Below are positions 1 through 11,643 of a DNA stretch of 64,000 bases, piece by piece (position 1 is the first letter of the stretch; the number at the start of each line of letters is the position of its first letter). Position numbers and translations under genes: made by a program. The notes beneath the pieces are model-generated. The model had not been told where the DNA came from. It did no database searches and saw only the letters and a program-made list of their open reading frames with translations. The stretch comes from Leptasterias polaris (taxonomy: Eukaryota > Echinodermata > Asteroidea > Forcipulatida > Asteriidae), in NCBI GenBank assembly GCA_037783415.1, contig JAZGTN010000162.1:2852001-2916000 (forward strand). Reading direction: 5' to 3'.

Positions 1-24
1 GTAATCCATCAGCTGCTAGCATTG

Positions 25-370
25 GTAATGTGATCAGACTGGATAGCCTAACCTTCATGTGGTGTCCGATTACAAACCAGTGACTCTATTGATCAGATCA
101 AAACATCTTGAGAGGAGTCTACTACAGCGATTGAAGAAGAACTTGGAATTTATCTACCAGTACATGAGTAATGTAACAAGACTTGATAGTTGGTGACTAA
201 TCAAATCAAAACAGCTTGAGAAGAGTCTACCCTGTTTATAGATAAACTCTTGAGTGTGGGTGTGCATCTGTACATCCACCAGTACTTGAGAAATATGATG
301 AAACTTGATTGCTTGGTCAGTCAATGACTTATCCTATCCAAACAGCCTAAGAAAAGTCTGCCCAAAATAT
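25..370. repeat. Degenerate tandem repeat, about three units
   Basis: Three diverged units of about 100 bp follow one another. Each contains a variant of 'aagacttgatag', then 'aatcaaatcaaaacagcttg', and ends near 'gagaagagtctac' (around 115, 225 and 355). The units differ by many substitutions and short indels, so the array is old. No reading frame is maintained across units. Confidence 0.6.
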
Positions 371-974
371 TAAAGAGAGAGTGGACATTTTTTTGTCATT
401 ATTTGTTGGGCTAGTTCAAGAGACAGGCCTGTAACTCTGAAGCCACAAAGGTCATGCCCTCTATTGCCAGGTCTAAGGCCAACACCAATGGCCATGGCCC
501 CTGTTTCCTCCCTGTATCCTGGTCTTGGCCTTGGTGTCCGCCCTCTCAAAGATTAAAATGCAGGCCTGTAGAAAAGGTACACATTCAGGTCACTTGCTAA
601 GAGAAAGCACAACAAGATTTATGTCTGTAGCTTCATGAAGATAAAATGATATGGTGTGGAGTTTTCAGTTTCCCAGGTGATGCCCATCATCCAAATTGAA
701 GTGTCAAATACAAATGTGAAAACATTCAGAGCAAGATTGAATAGTTTTGTGCTATGCGGAGTGAAATTAAGCAGTACACAGCTAGTAATACACAGGTATG
801 GTGGACATCACTTCTTCCTTGGAATGTCAATCTGCTACATGTACTTGTTTTCCTTTCCTACATGTACATGTACATGTTGTACATGTACATGTACACCTAA
901 AGGACAGTACAAACACCACATGTTAAAGTTAAGAACAACCATTCAAACCCACGTCACATTTCCAGCCAAGCTTT
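371..974. other. Non-coding stretch with a TACATG microsatellite
   Basis: About 420-560 contains words such as 'caggcctgta' and 'aaggccaa' that recur near 25250, 33840 and 63270, so it is probably a decayed dispersed repeat. At about 859-893 there are two short (TACATG)n runs. The only ORF here (656-988) reads through the microsatellite and shows no recognisable domain, so I do not call a gene. Confidence 0.5.
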
Positions 975-1555
975 TAGCCAGGATTTGAAAATAGGGTGTC
1001 CAAATTTGACTGGATTGAAAAACAGGGCGTCCAAATTGTTGGGGTAAATTTTCAGCAAGCATGTACCACAGAACTATTATTGCATTTACTCTGTACTCCA
1101 CGTATGCTTTGGGTCTGGGCCGGTTAAAGGGTTTAAAAAAATGAAATCAGCACCGTACAGCCCTAAGAATCGTAGTATTTCGCGCAGTTTTATTATTATT
1201 TTTTAAGTTTGGGCGGGGTCACGACTTTTTCATATTGATTTCCCCCGTACAAGATCGAGTCGAGTTGCGGTATTCTACGGTATTCTACAAATAGCCCGCG
1301 AATTATATACGGAACAATGTTAACATTTCAACGTACATGTACATCATGTACATTTACAGTGTACCACCACTACGGACGAGGGATAGTTTGATAGTGAGGG
1401 AGGTGAGCATTTAAGAAGTACTGTCCTTCAATTTTATAGTGTGCAGTGAGCATTCTTTATTAAACCTGCATTACCAATACTCATGGTGGGAGGTTCACAC
1501 ATACAAACAGACACGCACGTTTTGACTCATACACTGCGCATGTGCGATGTTCTGC
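975..1555 (-). repeat. Uncharacterised 'GGGCGTCC' repeat, copy 1, left part
   Basis: Left part of a repeat whose second copy lies at 27505-29401 in the opposite orientation. It begins with TAGCCAG (975-981) and carries two units of a 'ggcgtccaaatttgactgga'-type tandem. It then matches the second copy through 'gaccccgcccaaac', 'tagtacgggggaaatc' and 'cgtgcgtgtctgc' on the other strand. A CR1-group LINE interrupts it at about 1556 and the match resumes at about 6014. No long ORF of its own is seen. The family is not one I recognise. Confidence 0.75.
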
Positions 1556-1830
1556 CTACATTAATATGATGACAGAAACATTTATTTCATACCGTCTCAA
1601 CAAATACAATACATTGTAGAAATCAAATAATTAATCAATATTTTTACATTATATGATTAAACTGAAAATTTAAATACATGAGACAATATGTAGGAATAAA
1701 GTGAAGTAAACAATATTACTTTTGTACTTTTCCCTATTTGACAGACAAAACAGACAAACACATACAGATAGGCTGACAGCCGAGACCAAACAAACATGAC
1801 CGAATAAAATATTATGAATCTACGATGACA

Positions 1831-4818
1831 TTACAAATATGTATCTAACAGGTAGTTTTTAAGTTTTCTAGAAAATGTATTAATTGAAGCAGGTTGCTTA
1901 AAATGTATATGAAGGCTATTCCAATATTCTGTTCCACGTTGTATAACACTGTTTTTGTGAATGGAAGTTCTGCTATAATTGACATAAAAATCCCCTTTCA
2001 ATGCTTTACGAGTGCCATAAGAATGTATTGATGAAGATAAAGTAAACATTTCATTAAAACTGTTTGGTAAGAGGCCGTATTTGTATTTGAACATGAATTT
2101 ACCCAAATTGAGACTATACAGATCATTAAACTTTAGCACTTTAAGTTTGGCAAATAAAGGAGCAGAATGAGATAGATAACTTGCTTTTGTGATAGTTCGA
2201 ACGGCTTTCTTTTGCAATAGAAAAAGTTTGTTACATTGTGCATTTCCGTGACCCCAAGATAGTATTGCGTAATTCAAATATGAAAGGATGAATGAATTGT
2301 ACAATGTTAAAAGAATTTTTTCTGACAGAAAACATTTTAATCTGTTCATAATACCAACCATTTTTGAGATTTTAGTGGATAAAACATCTATGTGTTTTTT
2401 CCAAGTTAAATTCTCATCAATATAAATACCTAAAAATGTTGAACTCCTTGTTTGGTTTAAAACACTGCCATTTAAGCAGAGAGGTACATTGCGCACATAT
2501 TTGTTTTGCCTAGCACAAAAAATTATATAATTTGTTTTAAGAACATTAATTGATAGTTTGTTTGCTAGAAGCCAGTTACTTATTTTAACAAGCTCTACGT
2601 TGAGGTTTTGTATAGCAATGTCAACATTTTGGTGATTATATAAAAGGCTTGTATCATCTGCAAACATACAAAAAGAGATCAGACTAGACGAATTACATAT
2701 ATCATTTATATAGATAATGAACAACAGAGGACCTAATACTGAACCTTGAGGAACTCCACAAGAAATATATTTATCGGATGAATGTCTAGAATTATGCGAG
2801 ACAAATTGCTTTCTATGTGTTAAATAGCTCTTAAACCATTCCAGGGCCAACCCACGAATACCAATTTTCTCTAACTTGGTAATAAGAATGTCATGGTTAA
2901 CAGTGTCGAATGCTTTGGACAGGTCAAGAAAAATACCAATTGAAAATTGTTTATTATCAATAGCGTTAATAATTTTATCTAACATACTTGTAATAGCTAG
3001 CTCAGTGGATCGTTGTGCTCTAAAGCCATATTGGGATTCTGTGAGCAGGCCATGCTTGTTAATAAAACAAATTAGTCGCTTGTATACCAATTTCTCAAAT
3101 ATTTTAGAAAATACAGAAAGTAGTGATATAGGTCTATAATTACCGAGGTCGTGTTTACAACCTTTTTTATATACAGGAACTACTTTAGCTATTTTTAGAC
3201 TGTCGGGAAAGACTCCAGTGGTGAATGACTTGTTAAAGAGCAGCATCAATGGCTTGGCCAAAGCATTCTTTGCTTCCTTTATGACAAATGAACCTATACC
3301 GTCACTACCTGGGGCTTTACCAGAGGGAAGTTTAGATATAACAATAGTAATTTCTGCTTCAGTGATTGGAGTCAGGTATAATGAATGAGGACATCTGTCT
3401 CCAAGAAAGGACTCAAAAGAACGTCCAGACGGTGTAAGTTCATCCGCTATACTATTGCCAATGTTCACAAAATAATTGTTAAAAGCATTTGCAATGTCTT
3501 CATCATCACAAATTCTCACATCATTATTAACAAAATACGATGAATTTTGAGTGGTCTTAGATTTACAAAGTAACGAGTTAATAAGTTTCCACGTTCCTTT
3601 AACATTGCCCTTCTCTTGATTAAACTTTTGACACAAATACTTTTGTTTTGCAGTTTTTATCAGACGTGTGAGGATGTTTCTGTACCGTGTATAGATACAT
3701 TTTTTATTAGGAGTCGGACTTTTGAGAAACTTTTTATACAGTGAATTTTTTCTTCTAATTGAGCTATAGATTCCTTCGGTTAACCACGGTGACTTGTTTT
3801 TATTTACACGGCTTTTAATTTTATGCAAGGGAAAGCACTTATCATAAAGTTTAAGAACTCGATTTAAGAATTGCTCATACACTCGATCCATGTTATCGAA
3901 CAGGTGTATGAAGTCCCAATTGGTATCACTGACTTCTTGAAGGAAGTGTTCGATATTTTGTTTACTATAATTACGCCTTTTGTTGTTGACATCTTTTAAG
4001 ATTTTAGCTTTACATTTATCAATAGCCATAAAAACAGGTAAATGATCACTTATATCAGTAAGTAAAATACCAGCACTATGGTTTGAAAAATCATTGGTGA
4101 AAATATTATCAATCAGTGTTGCACTGTCATCTGATATTCTTGTGGGTTTGTCAATGACAGGATAAAATGAAAAAGTGGAGAGCATGTCAATAAAATGCTG
4201 CACAGAATTGTCTACATTACAGTTCAATAAATTAATGTTAAAATCCCCCATAATATAGCATTTCTTCCCCTCATTATTTGCAAGTCTAAGAACGTCATTA
4301 CACACTTCTGTAAATTTATAACAAGAAACATCTGGTGGTTTATACATAACTCCGACAATAATATTTGCTGTAGTTGAGTTTTCAACTTCAATAAAGCACG
4401 ATTCAATTGACAGAGTATCAGTAGTACACAAATCATTTCTTAATGTATAATTATATTCTTCCTTGACGTACAAAGCCACTCCACCACCTCGTTTGTTCTG
4501 TCGGCAGAAACCTTCCATAGTATAACATGGAATTTTAATGAGCGGATCGCTTATATCTTTTAACCAGGTCTCGGTTATACCAATTATGGAAAATGAAACT
4601 CCAGTAAGTTCTACATATTGTTGTATATTAGAAATATTTTTTGTAAGGCTACGTGCATTTATGTGTAACAGTTTCATATCCGTATTAAATTTAAAATTAT
4701 CAAGAAACTGATCCTTGTCATAATAATTACAGGTGGTAGTATGAGAAATCAAATTGATGTCGGGATCTATGCTTGATTGAATATCAAATGAAATATCCCT
4801 GTCTCCCTCCGGTATCAT
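1831..4818 (-). CDS. LINE ORF2: APE-type endonuclease plus reverse transcriptase
   Basis: A 995-residue ORF2 protein that nicks the target and copies element RNA into DNA in the nucleus. The N-terminal endonuclease of the exonuclease-endonuclease-phosphatase fold shows LLHINARSL (50-58), GITETWL (80-86), GDFNINLL (191-198) and SDHLPVF (257-263), the last being the catalytic SDH motif. The reverse transcriptase shows NYRPISLL (560-567), LDLSKAFDTVNHDIL (631-645) with the first catalytic Asp, GVPQGSVLGPLLF (688-700) and FADDTSLLY (719-727) with the catalytic Asp pair. Motif style places it in the CR1/L2/Daphne group; the exact clade needs a tree. Length is normal for the group and no stop or frameshift is visible. 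The start is the first Met after a 180-bp gap from ORF1. Confidence 0.92.
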   Translation of the reverse strand: MIPEGDRDISFDIQSSIDPDINLISHTTTCNYYDKDQFLDNFKFNTDMKLLHINARSLTKNISNIQQYVELTGVSFSIIGITETWLKDISDPLIKIPCYTMEGFCRQNKRGGGVALYVKEEYNYTLRNDLCTTDTLSIESCFIEVENSTTANIIVGVMYKPPDVSCYKFTEVCNDVLRLANNEGKKCYIMGDFNINLLNCNVDNSVQHFIDMLSTFSFYPVIDKPTRISDDSATLIDNIFTNDFSNHSAGILLTDISDHLPVFMAIDKCKAKILKDVNNKRRNYSKQNIEHFLQEVSDTNWDFIHLFDNMDRVYEQFLNRVLKLYDKCFPLHKIKSRVNKNKSPWLTEGIYSSIRRKNSLYKKFLKSPTPNKKCIYTRYRNILTRLIKTAKQKYLCQKFNQEKGNVKGTWKLINSLLCKSKTTQNSSYFVNNDVRICDDEDIANAFNNYFVNIGNSIADELTPSGRSFESFLGDRCPHSLYLTPITEAEITIVISKLPSGKAPGSDGIGSFVIKEAKNALAKPLMLLFNKSFTTGVFPDSLKIAKVVPVYKKGCKHDLGNYRPISLLSVFSKIFEKLVYKRLICFINKHGLLTESQYGFRAQRSTELAITSMLDKIINAIDNKQFSIGIFLDLSKAFDTVNHDILITKLEKIGIRGLALEWFKSYLTHRKQFVSHNSRHSSDKYISCGVPQGSVLGPLLFIIYINDICNSSSLISFCMFADDTSLLYNHQNVDIAIQNLNVELVKISNWLLANKLSINVLKTNYIIFCARQNKYVRNVPLCLNGSVLNQTRSSTFLGIYIDENLTWKKHIDVLSTKISKMVGIMNRLKCFLSEKILLTLYNSFILSYLNYAILSWGHGNAQCNKLFLLQKKAVRTITKASYLSHSAPLFAKLKVLKFNDLYSLNLGKFMFKYKYGLLPNSFNEMFTLSSSIHSYGTRKALKGDFYVNYSRTSIHKNSVIQRGTEYWNSLHIHFKQPASINTFSRKLKNYLLDTYL

Positions 4819-4999
4819 GTAGGTATATAATATTAATCACGTAATTCATGTTAGATACACACACAAAAACAATCGTAAATTTGCTTGATCTCACAGCTGT
4901 CACACACAAACACAGACATAATATTAACACACATACTAACATAGCTGGGGCTGTATCTTGAGGATGGATTAGTTGCTACCTGACAAAAGATGTTATTCC

Positions 5000-5884
5000 T
5001 CAGGATGGAGTCGCGTCCCCAAGACGAAATACCTTGAATGGGCCGCTCTTTAGCTTGTATGATATAACCGGCGGGACTGACCAGGGGATGTATGCAAAGT
5101 TCACCTTGGGGTTGTTGCGGATTGCCTGCAGGTGTTTTTCCCTGAGCTGCTTACGGGAGTTCCTGATGGTGGTAGTGACGTCGTCCGAGATGAAGATTTT
5201 GTTGCCTTGGTATGAATTATTTCGGAGTGATTTGGAAGCCTGTTTGAGAATGTATTGCCGATCAGTGAAGCGTAGGAGCTTACAATGGATAGGTCTCGGC
5301 CGACGGGTGTTGTTTTCCTGTCCTTGTTGTCGGTGTCCGGGGGTGCGATGGGCCCGTTCAATCTCAATCTCGTGGCCGTCACTGATCTTCATGTGAGTGG
5401 AGAGAAATTGAGCAACGAAAGCCTCACAGGACTGGTCACCTTCCGATCCCTCTGGGATGCCATGCAAGACGATGTTATTCCTCCGAGATCGGTTTTGGAG
5501 ATCGTCAACCCGATCTGCAACTCGCCGGATGTCACTGTCGTTGCCATCGGTAATGTTGGTGATATGGCTGTTGACTTCTTTAAGTCTATTTTCCAAGAAA
5601 GAAATGGCTGATTTTAGGTGATCAATTTCTTTATCTTGTTCGATGGCCTTGACCGATGTTTCCTGTAGCTTCACCTCAAGGCCTGTTATTCTGGAGCCCA
5701 TGGTCTCCAGTGACTGCAAAATCTTGTCAAGCTTTTTGTTCATGATGGACATGTCGTCACGGCAGGTGCAAGCATGGCAGCCATCTTGTTCAGTGTCACT
5801 CGGTGAGGGTGTCGGAAGATCCTTCTTTGCTGGTTTTGTTCTACGGGTCTTGGTAGTTTTGGAGGGTTCTGATAAATCAGCCAT
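5000..5884 (-). CDS. LINE ORF1: coiled-coil, L1-like RNA-binding protein
   Basis: A 294-residue ORF1 protein encoded just upstream of ORF2 on the same strand. It begins with a basic, Pro/Ser-rich tail, then a CHACTC cysteine cluster near residue 36. A heptad-like coiled coil follows (about 45-125). A block with LQNRSRRNNIVLHGIPE (about 129-145) and ERAHRTP matches the RRM-like core of L1-type ORF1 ('transposase 22') proteins. The basic C-terminal part contains FTDRQYIL and KIFISDDV. Such proteins trimerise through the coiled coil, coat the element RNA and act as nucleic-acid chaperones. The reading frame is intact. Assignment to the family is by motif; cis-pairing with ORF2 is inferred from position and strand. 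Confidence 0.85.
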   Translation of the reverse strand: MADLSEPSKTTKTRRTKPAKKDLPTPSPSDTEQDGCHACTCRDDMSIMNKKLDKILQSLETMGSRITGLEVKLQETSVKAIEQDKEIDHLKSAISFLENRLKEVNSHITNITDGNDSDIRRVADRVDDLQNRSRRNNIVLHGIPEGSEGDQSCEAFVAQFLSTHMKISDGHEIEIERAHRTPGHRQQGQENNTRRPRPIHCKLLRFTDRQYILKQASKSLRNNSYQGNKIFISDDVTTTIRNSRKQLREKHLQAIRNNPKVNFAYIPWSVPPVISYKLKSGPFKVFRLGDATPS

Positions 5885-6013
5885 GGTCGATGATTATCCG
5901 GTAGTATAATTGATTGATAAAAGATGGTATAATAGCGGTAAATTGTATAAATGTCGTTGAATCTTAGGGAGCACGTAAACAGAGGTGTTGTGTCAACCGC
6001 GCATGTTAAACGA

Positions 6014-6726
6014 CACTGAAAGGTTGCGGCAGCCAGAAAAGAGCGGGAATGACGTGCCTAGACTTGGTTCCAAGTCTGTGCTCGTGGTTTTTAGTCTACC
6101 TGCATTGCCTGCATGAAATAGCGCCCTCTTGTGGATTAACCTCCGTCTTTAACCTACGAGTTAGAGCGCGTGATAGCCAATCTGCGGGGGGATTTTGTGT
6201 GGCTGATGCAGAAAAATAACCCTTATCTCAGACTTGAAATCAAGTCTACAACACGTGTGTCTCGAGTGCTGCCGATCTATCACACAGGTACACGACATGT
6301 ACCTGTACATATACATACACAACGCTTTTTACGTCGACATACATGTACATGTACATGTACATGTATTTTGTAAACTTGTCTACTGCGTGGCGTTTCACCG
6401 CTATAGTTTCTAAAGCCTTTGCGGTTGTTCAAGCCTTCCCACTAGTCGGGGGCACTGTCTGATCCCTTTGTCGGTAAACAATGAATGGGCGATCAGTATA
6501 TTTAAGATAAATTGGTTGTATCTTGCATAAAATTACCTTCACTGCAGCTGGCAGGTAGTAATAGTTTTGGATTTGCGTTCGTTTTGCTTACAATTTCAGG
6601 TATTCGGATGTAATTTTTTTTATTATGTACAAAAAACAGGGCGTCTTCAAGGGCGTCCGACAGTTTTTCGGGGCGTCCAAAAATAAAATAGGGCGTCCAA
6701 AAGACGCCCCGACGTATCGCTGGCTA
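6014..6726 (-). repeat. Uncharacterised 'GGGCGTCC' repeat, copy 1, right part
   Basis: Continuation of the repeat interrupted at 1556. It matches the second copy (27505-28030, opposite strand) through 'cactgaaaggttgcggc', the 'tttacaaaa' segment, 'gaatgggcgatcagtata' and a terminal cluster of GGGCGTC words at 6640-6712. It ends in CTGGCTA (6720-6726), the inverse of the TAGCCAG at 975. Relative to copy 2 it carries four extra hexamers at 6340-6365 and lacks most of the segment equivalent to 28050-28690. Confidence 0.75.
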
Positions 6727-9049
6727 ATAGCTTGTTTCCAGCATTGCTTTGAATTACTTTTGAAACCAGATCTTAGGCTAATACCAATAGTGAAAGGAGT
6801 TTTCTTTAAAGGAATATTTGAACATCCTTGTAATGTACCTGTACATGTGGGAATGCAATACTCAGTCTCAGTGCAAGGACCACTGTACTGTCTTTATTGA
6901 AGATTAGGACTGGTTCAAGGAGAGTCAGTCGCAACGCTCCATTTATTTTTATAATGAAATGTTGTTGTTTTTAGTGGGAGCCTGGACATTTAAGGTCTCA
7001 TGGTTAGTGGTTAGTGACTCCTACAGTACTTAGACTAAGCTTGGGTAGTTTTTGGTTTTGGGATCCATGGTATAAAATCATCACCAAAATACTGCAGTAT
7101 TCAATACTACATGTATGGGGAACTTTTCAGAGGGGCCAGAAGAAAAACAAAAAAACATACAGTCTCATAGTCATACAGTCTGAAATTGAAAACCAAGCAG
7201 GACAGTATTTCTAAAACAGCTCTGAGTGTTGTTCAGTATTGAACCGAATAACCTCCCAAGCTTAACTCAGACGTGGCATTTTGTCTGCTGTTCCTGGCAT
7301 ACTATAAGGGCCTGAATGGATCCAACCTCTCCTATTGGTTCTCTTCATCAGCAGCATGGTCAATCCTCAAGACACTTGTATTAGACACCTTGCGCATTAG
7401 GTCACAAGCTCAAACAGCGCCCTCACAGAGGTCAAAGAAAGACCTGTCGGTGTCACTGAGCTGTGTTTGGTGTGTACCACATTTCTATTGTTTGCCCTCA
7501 GTGATAGCAAGGGGTTCATTGAATGCATTTCATTCCCTTTTTTGGGTCACTTAAATTGTCTTGTCGAAGAGCATCCAGAAGCATTTGTGGAGCTCTTTGA
7601 GGTCAAATTTTGTTTTGTCACTCTTTTGTCTCTCTTCACGTGGGTGTTTAAAAAAACCAAAAAACGCTCCCACCCGCAGTTTTCTTTTTCGGATCTTTTT
7701 GGAGCTTCATGAGTAATCGTATCCCTTTGAAAATATTCTTGTCACAATGAAACCCTGACTTGACAAAGAAAAAACAACAAAGATTCTTATAATTACAAGT
7801 AGTTCCATGATTTGATGTTTTTGTGTGACATAAGTTGAGTAGGGAGTGATTCGCAGAACCTCAGCCATAAGCCACGACTGAAAATCTGCCATGGTAAATG
7901 TACATAATTATGTATGCTAGATTCTTGGAATGCTCGAACTTGTACCTCCCATTGAATGGAATGTAATGACCAACAATGGTGGCAGCCTCAGTGTAAGCCA
8001 CGTTTGTGCAAAAATAGGACAAAGGTCTTGAATTGTGAGTTACACATTAACCCTCGGAAAGGGATTTTACAAGGCTTGTTTCCCAGTACCTGTTGCATGG
8101 TTATCTGAAGCATAATCTTGACCAAGGTACATTGTACATGTACCTGCCTGTGTGCTACACAAGGGAAACTCTGGCTTAATAAAGACATCAGCAGTCCGCA
8201 TGTGAGCAAATCATTAGGAAAATCCGAAGTTGTCCTGGGCGTTAAAAAAATATCCTCCGTAAATCTGTCCAAAAACTTTTGCTTTTAAACATCTCATCCA
8301 ATGTGAAGTGGTTAAAGTGAAATGTGTCCTCTTAGTTATGATTCAATGATGTGAAACCAAAGCAAATTCAAGGTTTGTGGTTACTGTAACAACATCACTG
8401 ATCTGCTTGATTGGTGGAGATTTCCAAGTGTTTTCATTTGACAGGTTTTGAGATCAGTAGTTTTATTTTTTGTTTTCAATGTACAAAGTTTTGTCATGGG
8501 AATTTTCAATGGAAAATTAACGTTTTGCCCTTAACGTTTTCAGTTACTAGCCAGCGGGACCAGTTAGCTTTGTCATTTCACTGCTTCTCCAGTTTCTTCA
8601 CTTGTCCATAATACGCTGACCTGTACACCCACCTGTACCTGTACACCTGTAACTTCTAGTACATCAAGTGCTGTATCAAAGCACATACATGTAGCACCCA
8701 TCATAAGAACCTATGACAAACAAGAGTGCTGCCTTGATCCGCACATGACCGCATGCGTAAAACGGGACTGAGCGTGAGTCATGGACCAACGGTCTAGTGG
8801 TTGTTAATAATAGATCCTTGACGGAATGATATCATTGAAGTATAAATTGTAATCACCTTGCGTTCTTGGTCGGCTGATGACAACAGGCCACTGACCCAAT
8901 ATGTATGTCTTTAAAGTGCTTGAGAGACAAAGAGAAGGTTTTTTTTTTGCTCGTTGGGAAAAAAGAACATTTTCGTAATTTGACAGGTCAGGGCACGACA
9001 ATTGACTTAGGCCGCAGGCCCGAGGCCAGTAATTTTAGCATTGGGCCAG
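6727..9049. other. Intergenic stretch, no supported gene
   Basis: All reading frames are short and none shows a recognisable domain. Low-complexity and TACATGTA motifs occur at 7109 and 8690. Nothing here justifies a gene call. Confidence 0.5.
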
Positions 9050-9165
9050 TAAACTCACGATAATTTGGGTTCAATAATTTGGGTTGAACATAGAAAAATT
9101 TACTAGAGTGGGATATGAACCAACGCCCTCCAGATTAACGTGCTGGAGCTCTACCAACTGACAAA
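9050..9165 (-). repeat. tRNA-derived SINE fragment
   Basis: On the minus strand the sequence reads 'tcagttggtagagctcc' (A-box like) followed about 30 nt later by 'ggttcatatccc' (B-box like), then 'actctagtaaa'. The same layout with different bases occurs on the plus strand at 55199. It is a SINE head rather than a tRNA gene because the acceptor and anticodon stems do not pair cleanly. Confidence 0.55.
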
Positions 9166-9964
9166 TTAAAATGAGAAAAGTATGTACACAGTGTCACAAC
9201 TAAACAATTTTTATTGATCTTATGACATGAGTTATACTTTCATTCAACAGAATTGAAAGATATTTAAATGACTCAAAGTCAACATTTGAAAAAAAAAATT
9301 TGTAACTAAAAGATGAGGCGAGGTAATATTATTCAACAAACAAGACCGCTGGATTTGTTGAGTTCTGAGGTTATTGCGGTCTAGTGTAATTTTTCAGCCC
9401 TGTACGTTAAAAGTGGTGGTGGTACAAAATATTCAGATCCATGAACATGGGACGCTCAAAGGCAGGGTATACTTTTGGTATAGACCAGTATTCTCACTTG
9501 GTATCCAACATATGCATAAAACAAGCCTGTGCAAAATTGGGCTCAATTGGTCATCGAAGTTGCAAGAAAATAATGAAAGAAAAAACACCTTCTAGCATAG
9601 AATTGTGTGCTTCAAAATACCTGAGTAAGGCTTAATGCCTGAAATCTTTTTTCAGTTTCAAATTGTTGGGTGAAGATTATATTTCTTAAAAACTATGGTA
9701 CATTAGGCCTCCCTAAAAGGGGGTCGTTTCCAATAATGTTTTATAATATCAACAGTTCTCCAGTGCTCTTACCAAGCAAGTTTGTATCCAGGTCATTCAT
9801 TTTGGGAGTACATGTAGTTACCAAAGGTACAGGTATACCCTCCCTTTAAGACAAGGTTAACCTCCTGAAGCTGGAAGTAAATAAGTGACACCTTTCAATT
9901 ATAAATTTTCCTGAGAAAGATCTTATAAGATACAAAACTATGATAAATAAGGTAACCACACTTA

Positions 9965-11643
9965 TTATTATAATAATAATTGTTATTGCATAAGAAAGCA
10001 AAACGAGAATCAGGTGGCATTTGTATTTTAATCAAAACTGATATTGTAAAGGGTGTTCATATAATTAGTTCAGATGTAGATGATATTGTCTGGATTCAAC
10101 TGAAAGCGAGCTTCTTTGGTTTAAAAGATGACATTTTTGTTGGTGCCGTATACATTTGCCCAGAATCCTCTACACAAAATGCTATTAGGAGTTTAAATAT
10201 ATTTGATGAGCTCACTAAACAAATTGATACTTATTCAGCAAAGGGTTCAGTTATCTTATGTGGTGACTTCAACGCAAGAACTGGGAATGTAGAAGATTTT
10301 GTAAAGTACATGTAAGATAATTGCAATGGTGATTATGTACCAGTTCCTGATGATTATATAATGGACGAAAACTGGAAAAGAAACAACAGTGATCATACAA
10401 TTAACAGGTATGGGGAACAGCTGGTAGAACTTTGTCTTTCTGCTGGTTTGAGAATCCTGAACGGCAGAATGAAAAATGATTCTGAAGGTAAAATAACTTG
10501 CTATCAACCGGGAAAGGACAACACAGTAGGCTACAGCGTGGTTGATTATGTTATAGCATCAGAACATTATAAACGATATTGTTTTATTCGACGTTGTCCC
10601 CTTGAATACATTCTCCGATCACTGTTTATTGGAGTTTTTACTTTGTGTAAAATATGAAATTACTAATTATAATTGAAGATTATACTAAGAAGGTCAGAGG
10701 TGATGCTACAAGTTATAAATGGTCCAGAGAATATAGCAATGCATATTCATTGGAGTATGAGTGTGAGGATATTCAACTAAAATTAAATGGTTCTATGGAC
10801 ATGAGCTTAGAGAATGGTAATGTTGATCACATATTACAATGTTTCGATAACATTATTTTTACATCGGCAGATAGGACACTCCCTAAAATACCACGATACA
10901 GAAATAAAATGAAACCTTCGAGCCTTACGAAGGAAAAGGTATAAATGGTTTGATGATGATTAATAATGATACTATAAATTGAAGAAGAAATTCAAATCTA
11001 CTTGTGAAGCATTAGCACATAATTGGACCAATCCACATCTTAGAGGCCTAATGTATATTGTAAACAGAAAAAACAATACAAACGTAAGGTGAGAGCCAAA
11101 AAGCGTTCCTTCAAAAAATCTCAAATTATTGAACTGGAATCACTGCAAAAGGACAGTAAATTATTTTGGAAGAAGCTGAAGAACATGTCGGGGAAATTTG
11201 GATGTAAATCTGGATCAAAACAAGAAGATATAGATCCGGACGATTGGTATAATTATTTTTCAAATCTACATGTAGGTTAAACCAACCCCTTGGTTAATAG
11301 TGAACATTTTGATCAGGCGTTTTATGATGATGTTACAAATTCACGTTTTCAGAATATTTATATGAATAACGCTGAGTTGGATTGCCTAATTACAGAAATA
11401 GAAGTGGATAAGGTTATTAAAAGTTTAAAGTCCAACAAACAACCAGGTCATGATATTAGGGCAGAAATGATATATCATGCTAGAATTTATTTATGTAAAC
11501 CTCTTACCAAACTGTTTAATTTAATATGGGAGACCTAGAAAGTACCGGTCTCATGGTCATATGGATTAATTTGTCCCATTCATAAAAAGGGTCCTAAGAA
11601 TGATCCTGGTAATTTTAGAGGCGTTAATTTGTTAAGTTCTGTG
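9965..11643 (+). pseudogene. Decayed LINE, 5' half (endonuclease and start of RT)
   Basis: Broken ORF2 of a second non-LTR retrotransposon. The endonuclease is visible as ESGGICILIK (about 10005), GAVYICPES (about 10142) and VILCGDFNARTG (about 10250). It is broken by an in-frame stop inside TACATGTAA at 10308 and resumes with a diverged piece (10361-10560). Several frame changes follow (10654-11089). The region before the RT catalytic core is seen at 11290-11538, then IHKKGPKNDPGNFRGVNLLS on to 11640. The frame stops after the codons for SSV at 11643 and continues at 18193 with GSKLFQIVF, so the two halves are one element split by an insertion. At least one stop and several shifts make it non-functional. 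Confidence 0.8.

Larger units (their letters stand above)
1556..6013 (-). mobile_element. CR1-group LINE, two open ORFs, apparently full length
   Basis: Non-LTR retrotransposon on the minus strand with ORF1 (5000-5884) and ORF2 (1831-4818), both uninterrupted. The borders come from comparing the host repeat with its second copy near 28756: the match breaks after 'gcgatgttctgc' at about 1555 and resumes at 'actgaaaggttgc' at about 6014. This gives an insertion of about 4.46 kb. The 3' end, at the low coordinates, is A/T rich with an AATAAA-like word, but I see no long poly(A). I did not find a clear target-site duplication. Two intact ORFs suggest a recent, possibly active copy. Confidence 0.8.

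Noticed and set aside
656..988. 110-residue ORF
   Set aside because: Reads through a TACATG microsatellite (CTCTCCTCTCT-like residues) and has no domain.
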